DNA of 23,986 bases from JAYFQF01 sp034927285 (GTDB lineage: Bacteria > Bacillota > Peptococcia > DRI-13 > UBA5745): positions 1-23,986 of the forward strand of contig JAYFQF010000046.1 in the NCBI GenBank assembly GCA_034927285.1. Reading direction: 5' to 3'. Each line of letters opens with the position of its first letter. The stretch's first letter is position 1. The notes under the pieces were generated by a model. The model was not told the DNA's origin, did not search any database, and saw nothing but the letters and a program-made list of their open reading frames with translations. The position numbers and the translations under genes were made by a program. Positions 14,348 through 21,422 of the stretch are shown here, one piece after another.

Positions 14348-16240
14348 CTATATGTATTTCCTATCATATAACAATGCGGCGTTCAGCACAATCAGCACGG
14401 AGCCGGCGTTATGGACCAAGGCGCCGCTGACCGGGGTCAGCACACCAGCCGCCGACAGTAAAATGGCGATAAAGTTAATAAACATGGACAGGCTGATATT
14501 AAATTTTATGGTCCTGGCGGTGGAATTGGACAGCCTCTTTAAATACGGAATTTTTGCAATATCGTCGCCGGTCAAAGCGATATCCGCCGCCTCCAGGGCA
14601 ATGTCGCTGCCCATACTGCCCATGGCCACGCCTACATCGGCGGTCTTGAGGGCGGGGGCGTCGTTTACGCCGTCGCCGATCATACAGACTTTATGCGTTT
14701 TTTTCAGTTCCCTGATGCTGTCTGCTTTATCCGCAGGCAAAAGCTCGGCGTTAACGGATTGAATCTCCGCCTGGTCGGCAAAATACCGGGCGGTTTGCCG
14801 ATGATCCCCGGTCAGCAGCACCACCTTGACGTTCATCTCCCGAAGCTCCCGCACCATGCTTTTGGCCGCGGGCCGCAGGGTGTCCGTAAGAGTGATGGCA
14901 CCTGCCGGAAGCATATCCCTGGAAACAAGGATGATGGCTTTGCCCTGGGCACGGAAGCCCGCCAGGAGATGGTCGGTCTGCTCATCAATGATCACGTGAT
15001 TCTCTTCCAGGTATGCGGGATTGCCGCAAAGCAGGGTCTGGCCGTTTAGCGTTGCCCGGATGCCTTTTCCCGGTATCATCTGAAAGTCCTTCACGGTTGG
15101 GAGCGCGATGCCCCGCTCTCTGGCGCAGGCGGTGACGGCCTTTGCCAGAGGATGTTCCGAATAAGCTTCCGCGGCAGCCGCTAACCCCAGCAGGCTGTTT
15201 TGATCCAGATCTTCGGCCAGCGGCCGGATGTCGCTGACGACGAGGGCGCCTTCGGTGAGGGTGCCCGTTTTGTCGAAGGCGATACAATCCACTTTTCCCA
15301 TATTTTCCAAAGCTTCCCCGGATTTGATGATCACGCCGTGCTTGGTGGCCTGACCGATAGCCGCCATGATGGAGGTAGGGGTGGCCAGGGCCAGGGCGCA
15401 GGGGCAGAAGACCACCAGGATGGTAACGGCCCGGACGATCTCTTGAGTGATCAAAAAAGTGGCAATTGCGATTGCCAGGGCGATCGGCACAAGCCATGCG
15501 GCCCATTGATCGGCGATCCTTTGCATGGGGGCCTTGCTTTCTTCCGCTTCCCGCACCAGGCGGATCAGCTTTTGCAAAGAGGAATCCCGGCCTACCTTGG
15601 TGGCGGAAATGTCAATGGCGCCGAAGCAGTTGACGGTCCCGCAAAACACACCGGCCCCCGGGCCTTTATCTACCGGCAGGGATTCGCCGGTCATAATGGA
15701 CTGGTCCACGGAGGTATTTCCCCTGATGATTTCTCCGTCCACCGGTATCGTTTCCCCCGGCAGCACCCGCAGAATATCCCCTTGCCTGATCTGTTCTGCC
15801 GGCACTATTTCCTCGCGGGTTCCGCTGAAATCCGTCACCAGCTTCCTGCCCTGTACGGGAGAAAGGCTGATCAGCTGCTTTAAGCCTTTTTTTGCCCGCT
15901 CCACTGTTTTGTCTTCCAGTATAGCGCCGATAGCCATGATGAAGGCTACCTCGCCGGCGGCGAACAGCTGGCCGATGGCCAGGGAGGCGATCATGGCGAT
16001 GGAGATCAGCAGAGCCGAGGAGATCCATTTCTGGAAGATAAGCCGCGTGAGGGCCAGATACAAAAGAGGAAAACCGCAGATGACTACCGTGACCCAGGCA
16101 GGGTCCACAGGCATTTCCTTGCCGGTCAGCAGCAAGGCCAGGCTTGCCGCCAGAAATACGGCCGCCGTAAGGGTCATGGGGATACCGCTGAATAAAGCAT
16201 TGATTCTTTTAATCATACCGCACCTTCCCTGAAGCATCAT
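14348..16240 (-). CDS. Heavy-metal-translocating P1B-type ATPase
   Basis: 630 aa if started at ATG 16240 (overlapping the csoR stop as ATGA), or 622 aa from ATG 16216, which has GGGAAGGTG in front and is the better start. Motifs: TGES actuator loop, metal-binding CPC in FCPCALALATPTS, phosphorylation site DKTGT, the P1B-specific HP (SEHPLAKA), and the hinge MIGDGVNDAPAL. Eight transmembrane helices are expected. No N-terminal HMA or Cys-rich metal-binding domain is present. The last helix has HNAGSVLIVLNAALL, unlike the usual MSxSS of CopA, so the metal (copper or another soft metal) is uncertain. It expels metal ions using ATP and follows csoR in one operon. Confidence 0.92.
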   Translation of the reverse strand: MMLQGRCGMIKRINALFSGIPMTLTAAVFLAASLALLLTGKEMPVDPAWVTVVICGFPLLYLALTRLIFQKWISSALLISIAMIASLAIGQLFAAGEVAFIMAIGAILEDKTVERAKKGLKQLISLSPVQGRKLVTDFSGTREEIVPAEQIRQGDILRVLPGETIPVDGEIIRGNTSVDQSIMTGESLPVDKGPGAGVFCGTVNCFGAIDISATKVGRDSSLQKLIRLVREAEESKAPMQRIADQWAAWLVPIALAIAIATFLITQEIVRAVTILVVFCPCALALATPTSIMAAIGQATKHGVIIKSGEALENMGKVDCIAFDKTGTLTEGALVVSDIRPLAEDLDQNSLLGLAAAAEAYSEHPLAKAVTACARERGIALPTVKDFQMIPGKGIRATLNGQTLLCGNPAYLEENHVIIDEQTDHLLAGFRAQGKAIILVSRDMLPAGAITLTDTLRPAAKSMVRELREMNVKVVLLTGDHRQTARYFADQAEIQSVNAELLPADKADSIRELKKTHKVCMIGDGVNDAPALKTADVGVAMGSMGSDIALEAADIALTGDDIAKIPYLKRLSNSTARTIKFNISLSMFINFIAILLSAAGVLTPVSGALVHNAGSVLIVLNAALLYDRKYI

Positions 16241-16527
16241 TTCAAAAATTTTTCTATGGCGTTGTTCAGATCTTCCAGAACTTTTTTATCGCCGTTTTCC
16301 ACGGCGTCGACTACACAATGGTTGATATGATCCTGCAAAATAATCCGGCCGATGCTGTTGATGGCTGAACGTATCGCCGAAAGCTGGATCAGGATTTCGC
16401 TGCAGTCCCGTTCTTCTTCCACCATCTTTTTTACCGATTGCATGTGTCCCGTCACCCGGGAAATGCGGTTGAGCACCGCCTTGGTTTGGCTGTGATGATG
16501 GTGGTGCCCCTGTGCTGCGGATTCCAT
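16237..16527 (-). CDS. csoR: CsoR-type copper-sensing repressor with His-rich tail
   Basis: 96 aa from ATG 16527, which has AAAGGAGG in front. An upstream ATG at 16623 would run through the operator and is rejected. The fold is the all-helical CsoR/RcnR/FrmR type: NRISRVTGHMQSVKKMVEEE, RDCSEILIQLSAIRSAI, then GRIILQDHINHCV. The Cys of RDC and the HxxxC of DHINHC correspond to the three Cu(I) ligands (Cys36, His61, Cys65) of Mycobacterium CsoR. This argues for copper rather than the nickel or formaldehyde sensors. The N-terminus has a GHHHHHSQ stretch that may add metal binding. It overlaps the ATPase start by 4 bases and would repress both genes. Confidence 0.88.
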   Translation of the reverse strand: MESAAQGHHHHHSQTKAVLNRISRVTGHMQSVKKMVEEERDCSEILIQLSAIRSAINSIGRIILQDHINHCVVDAVENGDKKVLEDLNNAIEKFLK

Positions 16528-16557
16528 AAAAGTGCCTCCTTTGCTAAAAGTAAATAA

Positions 16558-16597
16558 ATAATTACCGTATCCCCCCAGGGGGGATACGGTAATTATA
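16558..16597 (-). promoter_or_regulatory. CsoR operator: 39-bp perfect palindrome over the promoter
   Basis: Positions 16558-16596 form a perfect palindrome around A16577, with a core of C6 and G6 flanked by GTAT/ATAC and further ATTACC/GGTAAT. G-tract/C-tract cores flanked by TA-rich ends are typical CsoR sites. Its right edge overlaps a minus-strand TATAAT (16597-16592). A TTGACA is found at 16623-16618, 20 bp away, longer than usual. Binding here would block the csoR-ATPase operon, with release by Cu(I). Confidence 0.85.
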
Positions 16598-16639
16598 CTA
16601 ATGCCTCGCCCGGGATTTGTCAATCAGAAACCGCGGCCT

Positions 16640-17074
16640 TTATTTTTCCAGGCGGTCCGCCATGGGCAAAGGGCAGCCTTTTCCGCATTGCCGCTTTCTC
16701 TTTGCCCGGCTGCCCAGGCGGCACAGAGCGCAGAGCGTATCCACGCTGATGACGTGCTCTATGGCGCAGGCGTCCGCCGCCGCGGTTTCTTTGCCCACGC
16801 CCAGGACTTCCACCAGAAACTGCCGGATGATCTCGCATTTGTCCAGCAATAAAACGGCGTGGCGTTCCCCTTCCGGAGTAAGGAAGATTTGCCGCCGTCC
16901 GTCCTTGCGTACCAGCTTTTCTTTTTCCAGTTTACTTATGGCAAGGCTGGCGCTGGCCTTTGTCAGCCCCAGCCGCTGGGCGATATCGCAGACCCGTACG
17001 CCTTCTTCGCTGCCGGAGGCAAGCTCATGAATGGCTTTGATATAATGGACCTGAGAGGGAGTGAGAGTGTTCAT
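16640..17074 (-). CDS. DtxR/MntR-family metal-dependent regulator with Cys-rich tail
   Basis: 144 aa from ATG 17074 (GGAGG 9 bases upstream). The ATG at 17104 overlaps the ribosome site and is rejected. The N-terminal winged helix reads LTPSQVHYIKAIHELASGSE, VCDIAQRLGLTKASASLAIS, KLEKEKLVRKDG. The DtxR dimerisation and metal part follows (LLLDKCEIIRQFLVEVLGV, then DACAIEHVIS, with the Cys, Glu and His of the family metal site). The C-terminus adds LCALCRLG and QCGKGCPL, four cysteines that most family members lack and that could form a zinc or iron-sulfur site. A DtxR-like dyad lies in its promoter. It is upstream of csoR on the same strand. Confidence 0.8.
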   Translation of the reverse strand: MNTLTPSQVHYIKAIHELASGSEEGVRVCDIAQRLGLTKASASLAISKLEKEKLVRKDGRRQIFLTPEGERHAVLLLDKCEIIRQFLVEVLGVGKETAAADACAIEHVISVDTLCALCRLGSRAKRKRQCGKGCPLPMADRLEK

Positions 17075-17114
17075 CTTCCTGTTCCTCCTTTGCCTGTTGT
17101 ACAATGTCGGGCAT

Positions 17115-17172
17115 GTTAGCCTGAACTAACCGAATCTGTCTTCATTGTACCGTAGTTATCCTTATATTACAA
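17115..17172 (-). promoter_or_regulatory. Promoter and dyad of the DtxR-family gene
   Basis: On the minus strand, TTGTAA (17172-17167) and TACAAT (17149-17144) are 17 bp apart. Just downstream is GTTAGTTCAGGCTAAC read on the minus strand (17130-17115), with 5-bp perfect arms GTTAG/CTAAC. It resembles DtxR/MntR-type boxes (TTAGnTTAGGCTAA). Autoregulation by metal is probable. Confidence 0.65.
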
Positions 17173-17190
17173 ATTGTTTTTTCATGGGGC

Positions 17191-17210
17191 GGAATATTCC
17201 CGGCGGGAAT
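17191..17210 (+). repeat. Overlapping GGAAT palindromes upstream of the sigma factor
   Basis: GGAATATTCC (17191-17200) is a perfect palindrome and overlaps ATTCCC-ggc-GGGAAT (17196-17210), a second perfect one. ECF sigma factors often recognise GGAA-type -35 boxes, but I could not place a matching -10 at normal spacing. Confidence 0.4.
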
Positions 17211-17305
17211 GCTGAAAAGCCGTGACGGACGACGGCGCAAAGAAAATAAAAAAGTTTGAAACGCTTTTATATAATGCAGGTCTTATGAGTAAGGGGGGTG
17301 AAAAA

Positions 17306-17782
17306 GTGGCAGATTTCGGTGAGATATATTCGGAATACTTTTCCGGCGTATATAAATATGTGCTGTCCCTTTGTATGGACGAAGCTTTTGCAGAAGAAAT
17401 AACGCAAGAAACTTTTTTTAAGGCAATGCAGCGCATAGATAAATTCAATGGCTCTTGCAAACTGTATGTTTGGCTCTGCCAAATAGCGAAAAACACCTAT
17501 TTTACCCTTTATAAAAAGAAAAAACGTGTTATTTCGGATTGGGATACAGGCATACCGGATATATCTTTCAATTTAGAAACGGATTATCTTGATCAGGATA
17601 CGGCCAAACGGCTGCACATTGAGCTGCATAAGTTAAGCGAGCCGTACAAAGAAGTTTTCACTTTACGGGTGTTTGGGGAACTGCCATTCTCGCAAATCGG
17701 GGAATTATTCGGCAAAACCGGCAGTTGGGCAAGACTGATTTTTTATAGAGCAAAAAAACGATTACAGGAGGCGATAAAATGA
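17306..17782 (+). CDS. ECF-type RNA polymerase sigma factor
   Basis: 158 aa from GTG 17306, chosen because AAGGGGGGTGA lies immediately upstream; the frame is open further left, with other possible starts at 17222 and 17285. Region 2 is DFGEIYSEYFSGVYKYVLSL, AEEITQETFFKAMQRID, then LYVWLCQIAKNTYF. Region 4 is PYKEVFTLRVFGELPFSQIG, ELFGKTGSWARLIFYRAKKRL, the HTH that reads the -35 box. Region 3 is absent, as usual for ECF sigma factors. It directs RNA polymerase to a special set of promoters, and the anti-sigma gene overlaps its stop by 4 bases (ATGA), so they are translationally coupled. Confidence 0.9.
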   Translation: MADFGEIYSEYFSGVYKYVLSLCMDEAFAEEITQETFFKAMQRIDKFNGSCKLYVWLCQIAKNTYFTLYKKKKRVISDWDTGIPDISFNLETDYLDQDTAKRLHIELHKLSEPYKEVFTLRVFGELPFSQIGELFGKTGSWARLIFYRAKKRLQEAIK

Positions 17783-18111
17783 AAATATCTTGCGAGATTA
17801 TAAAAGACCTGCTCCCGTTGTACCTTGATGAGGTGTGCAGTAATGACAGCAAGGTACTGATTGAGGAACACATCGCTGAATGCGATAGCTGCAAGGCCGA
17901 GCTGCAAGCAATGAAAGAGGAGCTTTTTCTGAACCACAAAGATGAGAATCTGCAAGAAGCCGAGGCAGTAAAAAAACTGTCGAGGAGATGGAAAAAAGGC
18001 ATGCTGAAGTCTTTACTGAAAGGCGTCCTGCTCACCATTGTTGCAATTGCTGCCGTTGCTCTCATTTTATATCTGTTTTTAGGCATACGGGTTCTCCCCA
18101 AGCCTTATTGA
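17779..18111 (+). CDS. Membrane anti-sigma factor with zf-HC2 domain
   Basis: 110 aa, ATG 17779 overlapping the sigma stop; AGGAGG at 17767-17772. The N-terminal zinc-binding anti-sigma domain has CEIIKDLLPLYLDEVCSND and HIAECDSCK (HxxxCxxC), which would clamp the sigma factor. A basic helix follows (KKLSRRWKKGML), then one transmembrane helix (LLTIVAIAAVALILYLFLGI). The protein stops 8 residues later (RVLPKPY). Related proteins usually have a sizeable extracellular sensor domain after the helix. The frame past the TGA is open for 19 more codons (LEDYKLNKALTAEIELKPD), so a nonsense change is possible. The signal is unknown. Confidence 0.85.
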   Translation: MKISCEIIKDLLPLYLDEVCSNDSKVLIEEHIAECDSCKAELQAMKEELFLNHKDENLQEAEAVKKLSRRWKKGMLKSLLKGVLLTIVAIAAVALILYLFLGIRVLPKPY

Positions 18112-18169
18112 CTGGAAGATTATAAATTAAACAAAGCACTGACAGCTGAAATCGAATTGAAACCGGATT

Positions 18170-18255
18170 AAGCGGATAAAGCTGCGATTCCTTCCGCTGT
18201 TTGAGGACGATTTAAACAGCATCGCGGACGATATCGCCGGACGTTTGGGAAAAGC
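18170..18255 (+). pseudogene. ParE/RelE-type toxin N-terminal scrap
   Basis: The frame reads RIKLRFLPLFEDDLNSIADD then IAGRLGK, which matches the first strand and helix of ParE/RelE toxins (xLxFxPLFxEDLxxIxDYIAxxL). It has no start codon and no C-terminal catalytic sheet, and runs into a terminator. It is probably a remnant of a toxin-antitoxin module; the match covers only ~27 residues. Confidence 0.4.
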
Positions 18256-18277
18256 AGTCCTTCGGGGCTGTTTTTTT
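18253..18277 (+). terminator. Rho-independent terminator after the sigma/anti-sigma region
   Basis: CAGTCC (18255-18260) pairs with GGGCTG (18265-18270), including one G-T pair, around TTCG, followed by T7. The stem is short but typical, and it would end the sigma/anti-sigma transcript. Confidence 0.65.
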
Positions 18278-18289
18278 GCTGCTCAAAAC

Positions 18290-18312
18290 AAGTGGGACTC
18301 GAACCCGCACAC
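18290..18312 (-). other. tRNA T-arm-like fragment
   Basis: Read on the minus strand this is GTGCGGGTTCGAGTCCCACT. GGTTCGAGTCCC is the T-arm and loop core of many tRNAs. No D-arm, anticodon arm or CCA end is present nearby, so it is not a working tRNA. Such scraps are left where integrative elements recombine at tRNA 3' ends; this origin is inference. Confidence 0.4.
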
Positions 18313-18530
18313 TTTTAAGGGATGGCGGCTTTTGGGCCCGTCAACTTCACCGGAAGCGTCGGGAATAAATCGAGATGAGGATTTGTTTTAAGATGAAGTC
18401 TATGGTAGACTCTTGATATAGAAACGGCGAAAACGATCTCGTTGTTATAAGTCGCGAAGCTTTTGTCCACGGAGATATGATTAGCCGGGCAGGGACACCG
18501 GGACCTTCGTAAGCCGATAAAAAGAGAGGG
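18313..18530 (+). other. Leader region of the LuxR-type gene
   Basis: No gene is supported. A perfect inverted repeat AGTCTA-tgg-TAGACT (18397-18411) is present, followed by TTGATA at 18413. No -10 at normal distance was found, so the promoter stays unplaced. Confidence 0.35.
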
Positions 18531-21056
18531 GTGTGCTTTTTGAATAATTCCTCCCGGTTAAACGGCATCTTTATCTCCCAGCGCCTGAAGCGCCGGTTGA
18601 GCGAAATAAACGATTACCCCCTGACCACGGTCGTCGCGCCCATGGGCTTCGGGAAAACTACCGCTGTGAACTGGTGGGCCCAACGCCAGGTGAAAAGCCA
18701 AGCCGACGCCGTTATTTTGCGTCAGGTGATTGTGAGCGACAGTATTACGGATTTTTGGGCCGGATTCTGCCGGGCTTTCAAAGGCTATCCGGTGTTGACC
18801 GAACAAATGAAAGCCCTGGGGTATCCCCGGGACGCGACGGCCGTATCCATGCTGGCCGAGCTTTTGGACGAGGCGTTGGCGCAAAGCTCCAGCCCCATCT
18901 ACATGGTCATGGACGATCTCCATATCCTTTTGCAAAAACCATTGATACCGCTGCTGCTTTTTCTTTCCCGCCGCCTGCCGGAATGCTTTCACATCGTTCT
19001 TGTGTCCCGCAATCAGATTTTTAACGGGGAGGAGCGGATGCGTCTGGGCCATCTGCTGGGAGAGATCACAGTGGATGACCTGCGCCTGAGCCGGCAGGAA
19101 CTGGCCGTGTATGCCAGGTTTTGCCGGCTTGAGATTTCCGCTCGGGAAATCGATGATCTGGCTGCCCTCAGCGAGGGCTGGATCTCCATGGTGTATCTGA
19201 ATTTCAAAGCCTATGCCCGGAACGGGTCCTGGCTTTCCAGTTCAGCCGACATTTTCACCCTGATTGATCAGGTATTATTAGATCCATTGCCGGAACGCCT
19301 GCGGGAATTCCTGATTCGGATTGGCATGACCGATGAGTTTACGGCCGAGCAGGCAGCCTGGCTGTGGCGGCTCCCGGACGCGGCGGCTATCCTGGAATCC
19401 CTTTCCAAAAACAATGCCTTTATCACCCGCAATGAAAACGGCATCTATCGCTACCATCATATGCTGCGCCAATGTGCCCGGCATAAATTTGTGGAGAAGC
19501 CGGCAGCCTATCAGCAGGAAAACTATTCCCGCTTAGGGCAATGGTACCTGGACCACGCAGAGTATGTCCCGGCTTACTATGCCTTTGCCGCTGCCCGGGA
19601 CTGGAACGGCTTGCTGAAAACCCTGGAAAAGGATAAGGCGAAAAGTCTGAACACCGAACACAGTCAGGACTTTTTCCACTGGGTCGAAAGCTGTCCCGAA
19701 GAATATCTTTTGCGATACCCCACTGCCATCGTGGCGTCCATGGTCAAAATGTTTTCCTTTCATAATATCCCTGAAATCAAACGGATGAAAGGATTGCTTC
19801 TGAAGTCATTGGACCGGGATACCGCTCTGACCCAACAGGAGCGCCATGATCTTTTGGGCGATGCCGAGGTCTCGGAAAGCTTTCTTTGCTACAACAACAT
19901 CTCCGCCATGAGTACCCATCATCGCAGGGCCTGCGCGTTACTCAGCCGCACCTCCCTCAGTGTGGACCCCAAAGGCGCCTGGACCTTTTCCGCTCCCGCC
20001 ATCTTTATGATGTACCATCGCAGCGTAGGAGGAGCGGACAGCGAGAATGCCGAGATGAAGGAATGCATGCCCTACTATTATCAGGTGTCGGACGGACACG
20101 GCAGCGGCGCCGAGCATGGATTTGCCGCCGATTTGTTCTATGAGCGGGGGCAGCTGAACGACGCCGACATCGCCAATCGCATGGCACTGTCCGCGGCCAG
20201 GCGGAAAAACCAGTTCAGCGTTATGCTGACTTGTGATTTCCTTTTTATGCGTATGGCGCTTTTTCATGGAGATTTTACGGCGGTAAAAAAACGCGGCCTG
20301 GATTGTCAGGAATGGCTGCGCCGAGAGAGGCAGTATACGCTGCTGAATACCCTTGATATGTGCCGGGGATTTCTTTATGCCTTGCTGGGCCATCCGGAGG
20401 CTGCCCCCGGATGGCTGTCGGAGGGACGGCTCCAGGAAGCCCTGGTCTTGTTCCCCGCCACACCTATGCTGCACACTTTCTATAACCAGCTGCTGCTGGC
20501 CAGGGGAGAATGGACGGCGGTGGCGGCCAGGCGCTGGGAATGCGAAAAGCTGTACGGCGTTTATCATAATGTGCTGTGCCAAATCTGGCTGCATATCCAG
20601 CTTTCCGCCGCTTTGGAGCGGATCGGCCGGCATGAGGAGGCCCTGACCGAGCTGCACATTGCGTTGGATATGGCGCTTCCCGACGGCATTGTCATGCCCT
20701 TTGCCGAAAACGAAGTTTACCTGACCGCTCTGCTGCGGCAGCTGCAAGAGCAGGGCGTGCATTCCGGGGAGATCGGCCGCATCCTGTCTTTATCCGACGG
20801 CTTTCGCGGCGCCAAACAGAAAATACTTTGGGAACATTGGAGCGAACACGAAAACTATGGGCTTTCCCAGCGGGAATTGGAAATCGCCAGGCTGGCGGCC
20901 CGGCGGAAAACCAATCCGGAAATAGCGCGGGAGCTGCATCTGGCCGAGGGTACGGTGCGCAACCAGCTTTCGCGGATTTTTTATAAACTGGGTCTCACCG
21001 GAGATGGCAAAAACAAACGCCTGGAACTGGAGGCGTTACTGAAATTAAAAAAATAG
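18531..21056 (+). CDS. MalT-type STAND ATPase/LuxR transcriptional regulator
   Basis: 841 aa from GTG 18531, though the AGAGGGG site is nearly adjacent to it and fits better with a TTG nine bases downstream (LNNSSRLNG). Residues ~25-260 form the STAND NTPase with Walker A APMGFGKTTAV and Walker B IYMVMDDLH. A winged-helix part with YRYHHMLRQ follows (about 280-310). The middle is a long TPR-like helical array typical of MalT-family sensors. The C-terminus (about 775-835) is a LuxR HTH: LSQRELEIARLAARRKTNPE, IARELHLAEGTVRNQLSRIF. These proteins oligomerise on binding an inducer and ATP, then activate transcription. The gene lies directly before DUF2442 and the secreted-protein gene, which may be its targets. 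Confidence 0.9.
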   Translation: MCFLNNSSRLNGIFISQRLKRRLSEINDYPLTTVVAPMGFGKTTAVNWWAQRQVKSQADAVILRQVIVSDSITDFWAGFCRAFKGYPVLTEQMKALGYPRDATAVSMLAELLDEALAQSSSPIYMVMDDLHILLQKPLIPLLLFLSRRLPECFHIVLVSRNQIFNGEERMRLGHLLGEITVDDLRLSRQELAVYARFCRLEISAREIDDLAALSEGWISMVYLNFKAYARNGSWLSSSADIFTLIDQVLLDPLPERLREFLIRIGMTDEFTAEQAAWLWRLPDAAAILESLSKNNAFITRNENGIYRYHHMLRQCARHKFVEKPAAYQQENYSRLGQWYLDHAEYVPAYYAFAAARDWNGLLKTLEKDKAKSLNTEHSQDFFHWVESCPEEYLLRYPTAIVASMVKMFSFHNIPEIKRMKGLLLKSLDRDTALTQQERHDLLGDAEVSESFLCYNNISAMSTHHRRACALLSRTSLSVDPKGAWTFSAPAIFMMYHRSVGGADSENAEMKECMPYYYQVSDGHGSGAEHGFAADLFYERGQLNDADIANRMALSAARRKNQFSVMLTCDFLFMRMALFHGDFTAVKKRGLDCQEWLRRERQYTLLNTLDMCRGFLYALLGHPEAAPGWLSEGRLQEALVLFPATPMLHTFYNQLLLARGEWTAVAARRWECEKLYGVYHNVLCQIWLHIQLSAALERIGRHEEALTELHIALDMALPDGIVMPFAENEVYLTALLRQLQEQGVHSGEIGRILSLSDGFRGAKQKILWEHWSEHENYGLSQRELEIARLAARRKTNPEIARELHLAEGTVRNQLSRIFYKLGLTGDGKNKRLELEALLKLKK

Positions 21057-21082
21057 TGACATTTGCTCACACGACAAATCCC

Positions 21083-21125
21083 AAACGCTGCGGTACGATT
21101 AATTTGTACCGTGGCGTTTCTTTAT
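21083..21125 (+). terminator. Hairpin terminator after the LuxR-type gene
   Basis: AAACGC-tg-CGGTAC (21083-21096) and GTACCG-tg-GCGTTT (21106-21119) form a 12-bp stem with a symmetric 2-nt internal loop, followed by CTTTATTT. The T-run is imperfect. Confidence 0.6.
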
Positions 21126-21144
21126 TTGAGGAGGAGGTGACGGG

Positions 21145-21402
21145 ATGAAAGGTAAGCCCATTACCCGGGTGGATCCTATGGATAATGGCATCCTGCAAGT
21201 GACTTTTGACACCGGCAATTCTGTGATCGTAGATATGAAGCCGACTTTCGGCGGATTTCGCTTCGGCGTTTTGCATAAACCCGAGATTTGGCGGGCGGCG
21301 GACACCGACGGCGGTTTTATTTACTGGTACAAAAACGGCCTGGCTGTAGCGGAGCTGGCCTACAACGAACTCATGAAGATGACTCTGGGGGAATCATACT
21401 AA
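21145..21402 (+). CDS. DUF2442 domain protein
   Basis: 85 aa, ATG 21145 after GAGGAGGTGA. The sequence pattern (ITRVDPMDNGILQVTFDTGN, then a WRAAD turn, GGFIYWYKNGLAVAELAYNE) fits the small DUF2442 family, whose members are often found beside toxin-antitoxin or mobile-element genes. The biochemical role is unknown. It sits 20 bases before the secreted-protein start, so the two are likely co-transcribed; there is no obvious toxin partner here. Confidence 0.75.
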   Translation: MKGKPITRVDPMDNGILQVTFDTGNSVIVDMKPTFGGFRFGVLHKPEIWRAADTDGGFIYWYKNGLAVAELAYNELMKMTLGESY

Positions 21403-21422
21403 AAAAGGAGGAATTGATCAAA

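Noticed and set aside
15200..16232. Two long plus-strand frames (227 and 235 codons) opposite the ATPase
   Set aside because: Shadows of a strongly conserved P-type ATPase; no ribosome sites and no recognisable domains.
16528..16623. Longer csoR start giving 32 extra residues
   Set aside because: The extension translates the operator palindrome and lacks a ribosome site, whereas ATG 16527 has AAAGGAGG.
19938..20762. 274-codon minus-strand frame inside the LuxR-type gene
   Set aside because: Opposite a conserved MalT-type protein; composition and lack of start signals mark it as a shadow.
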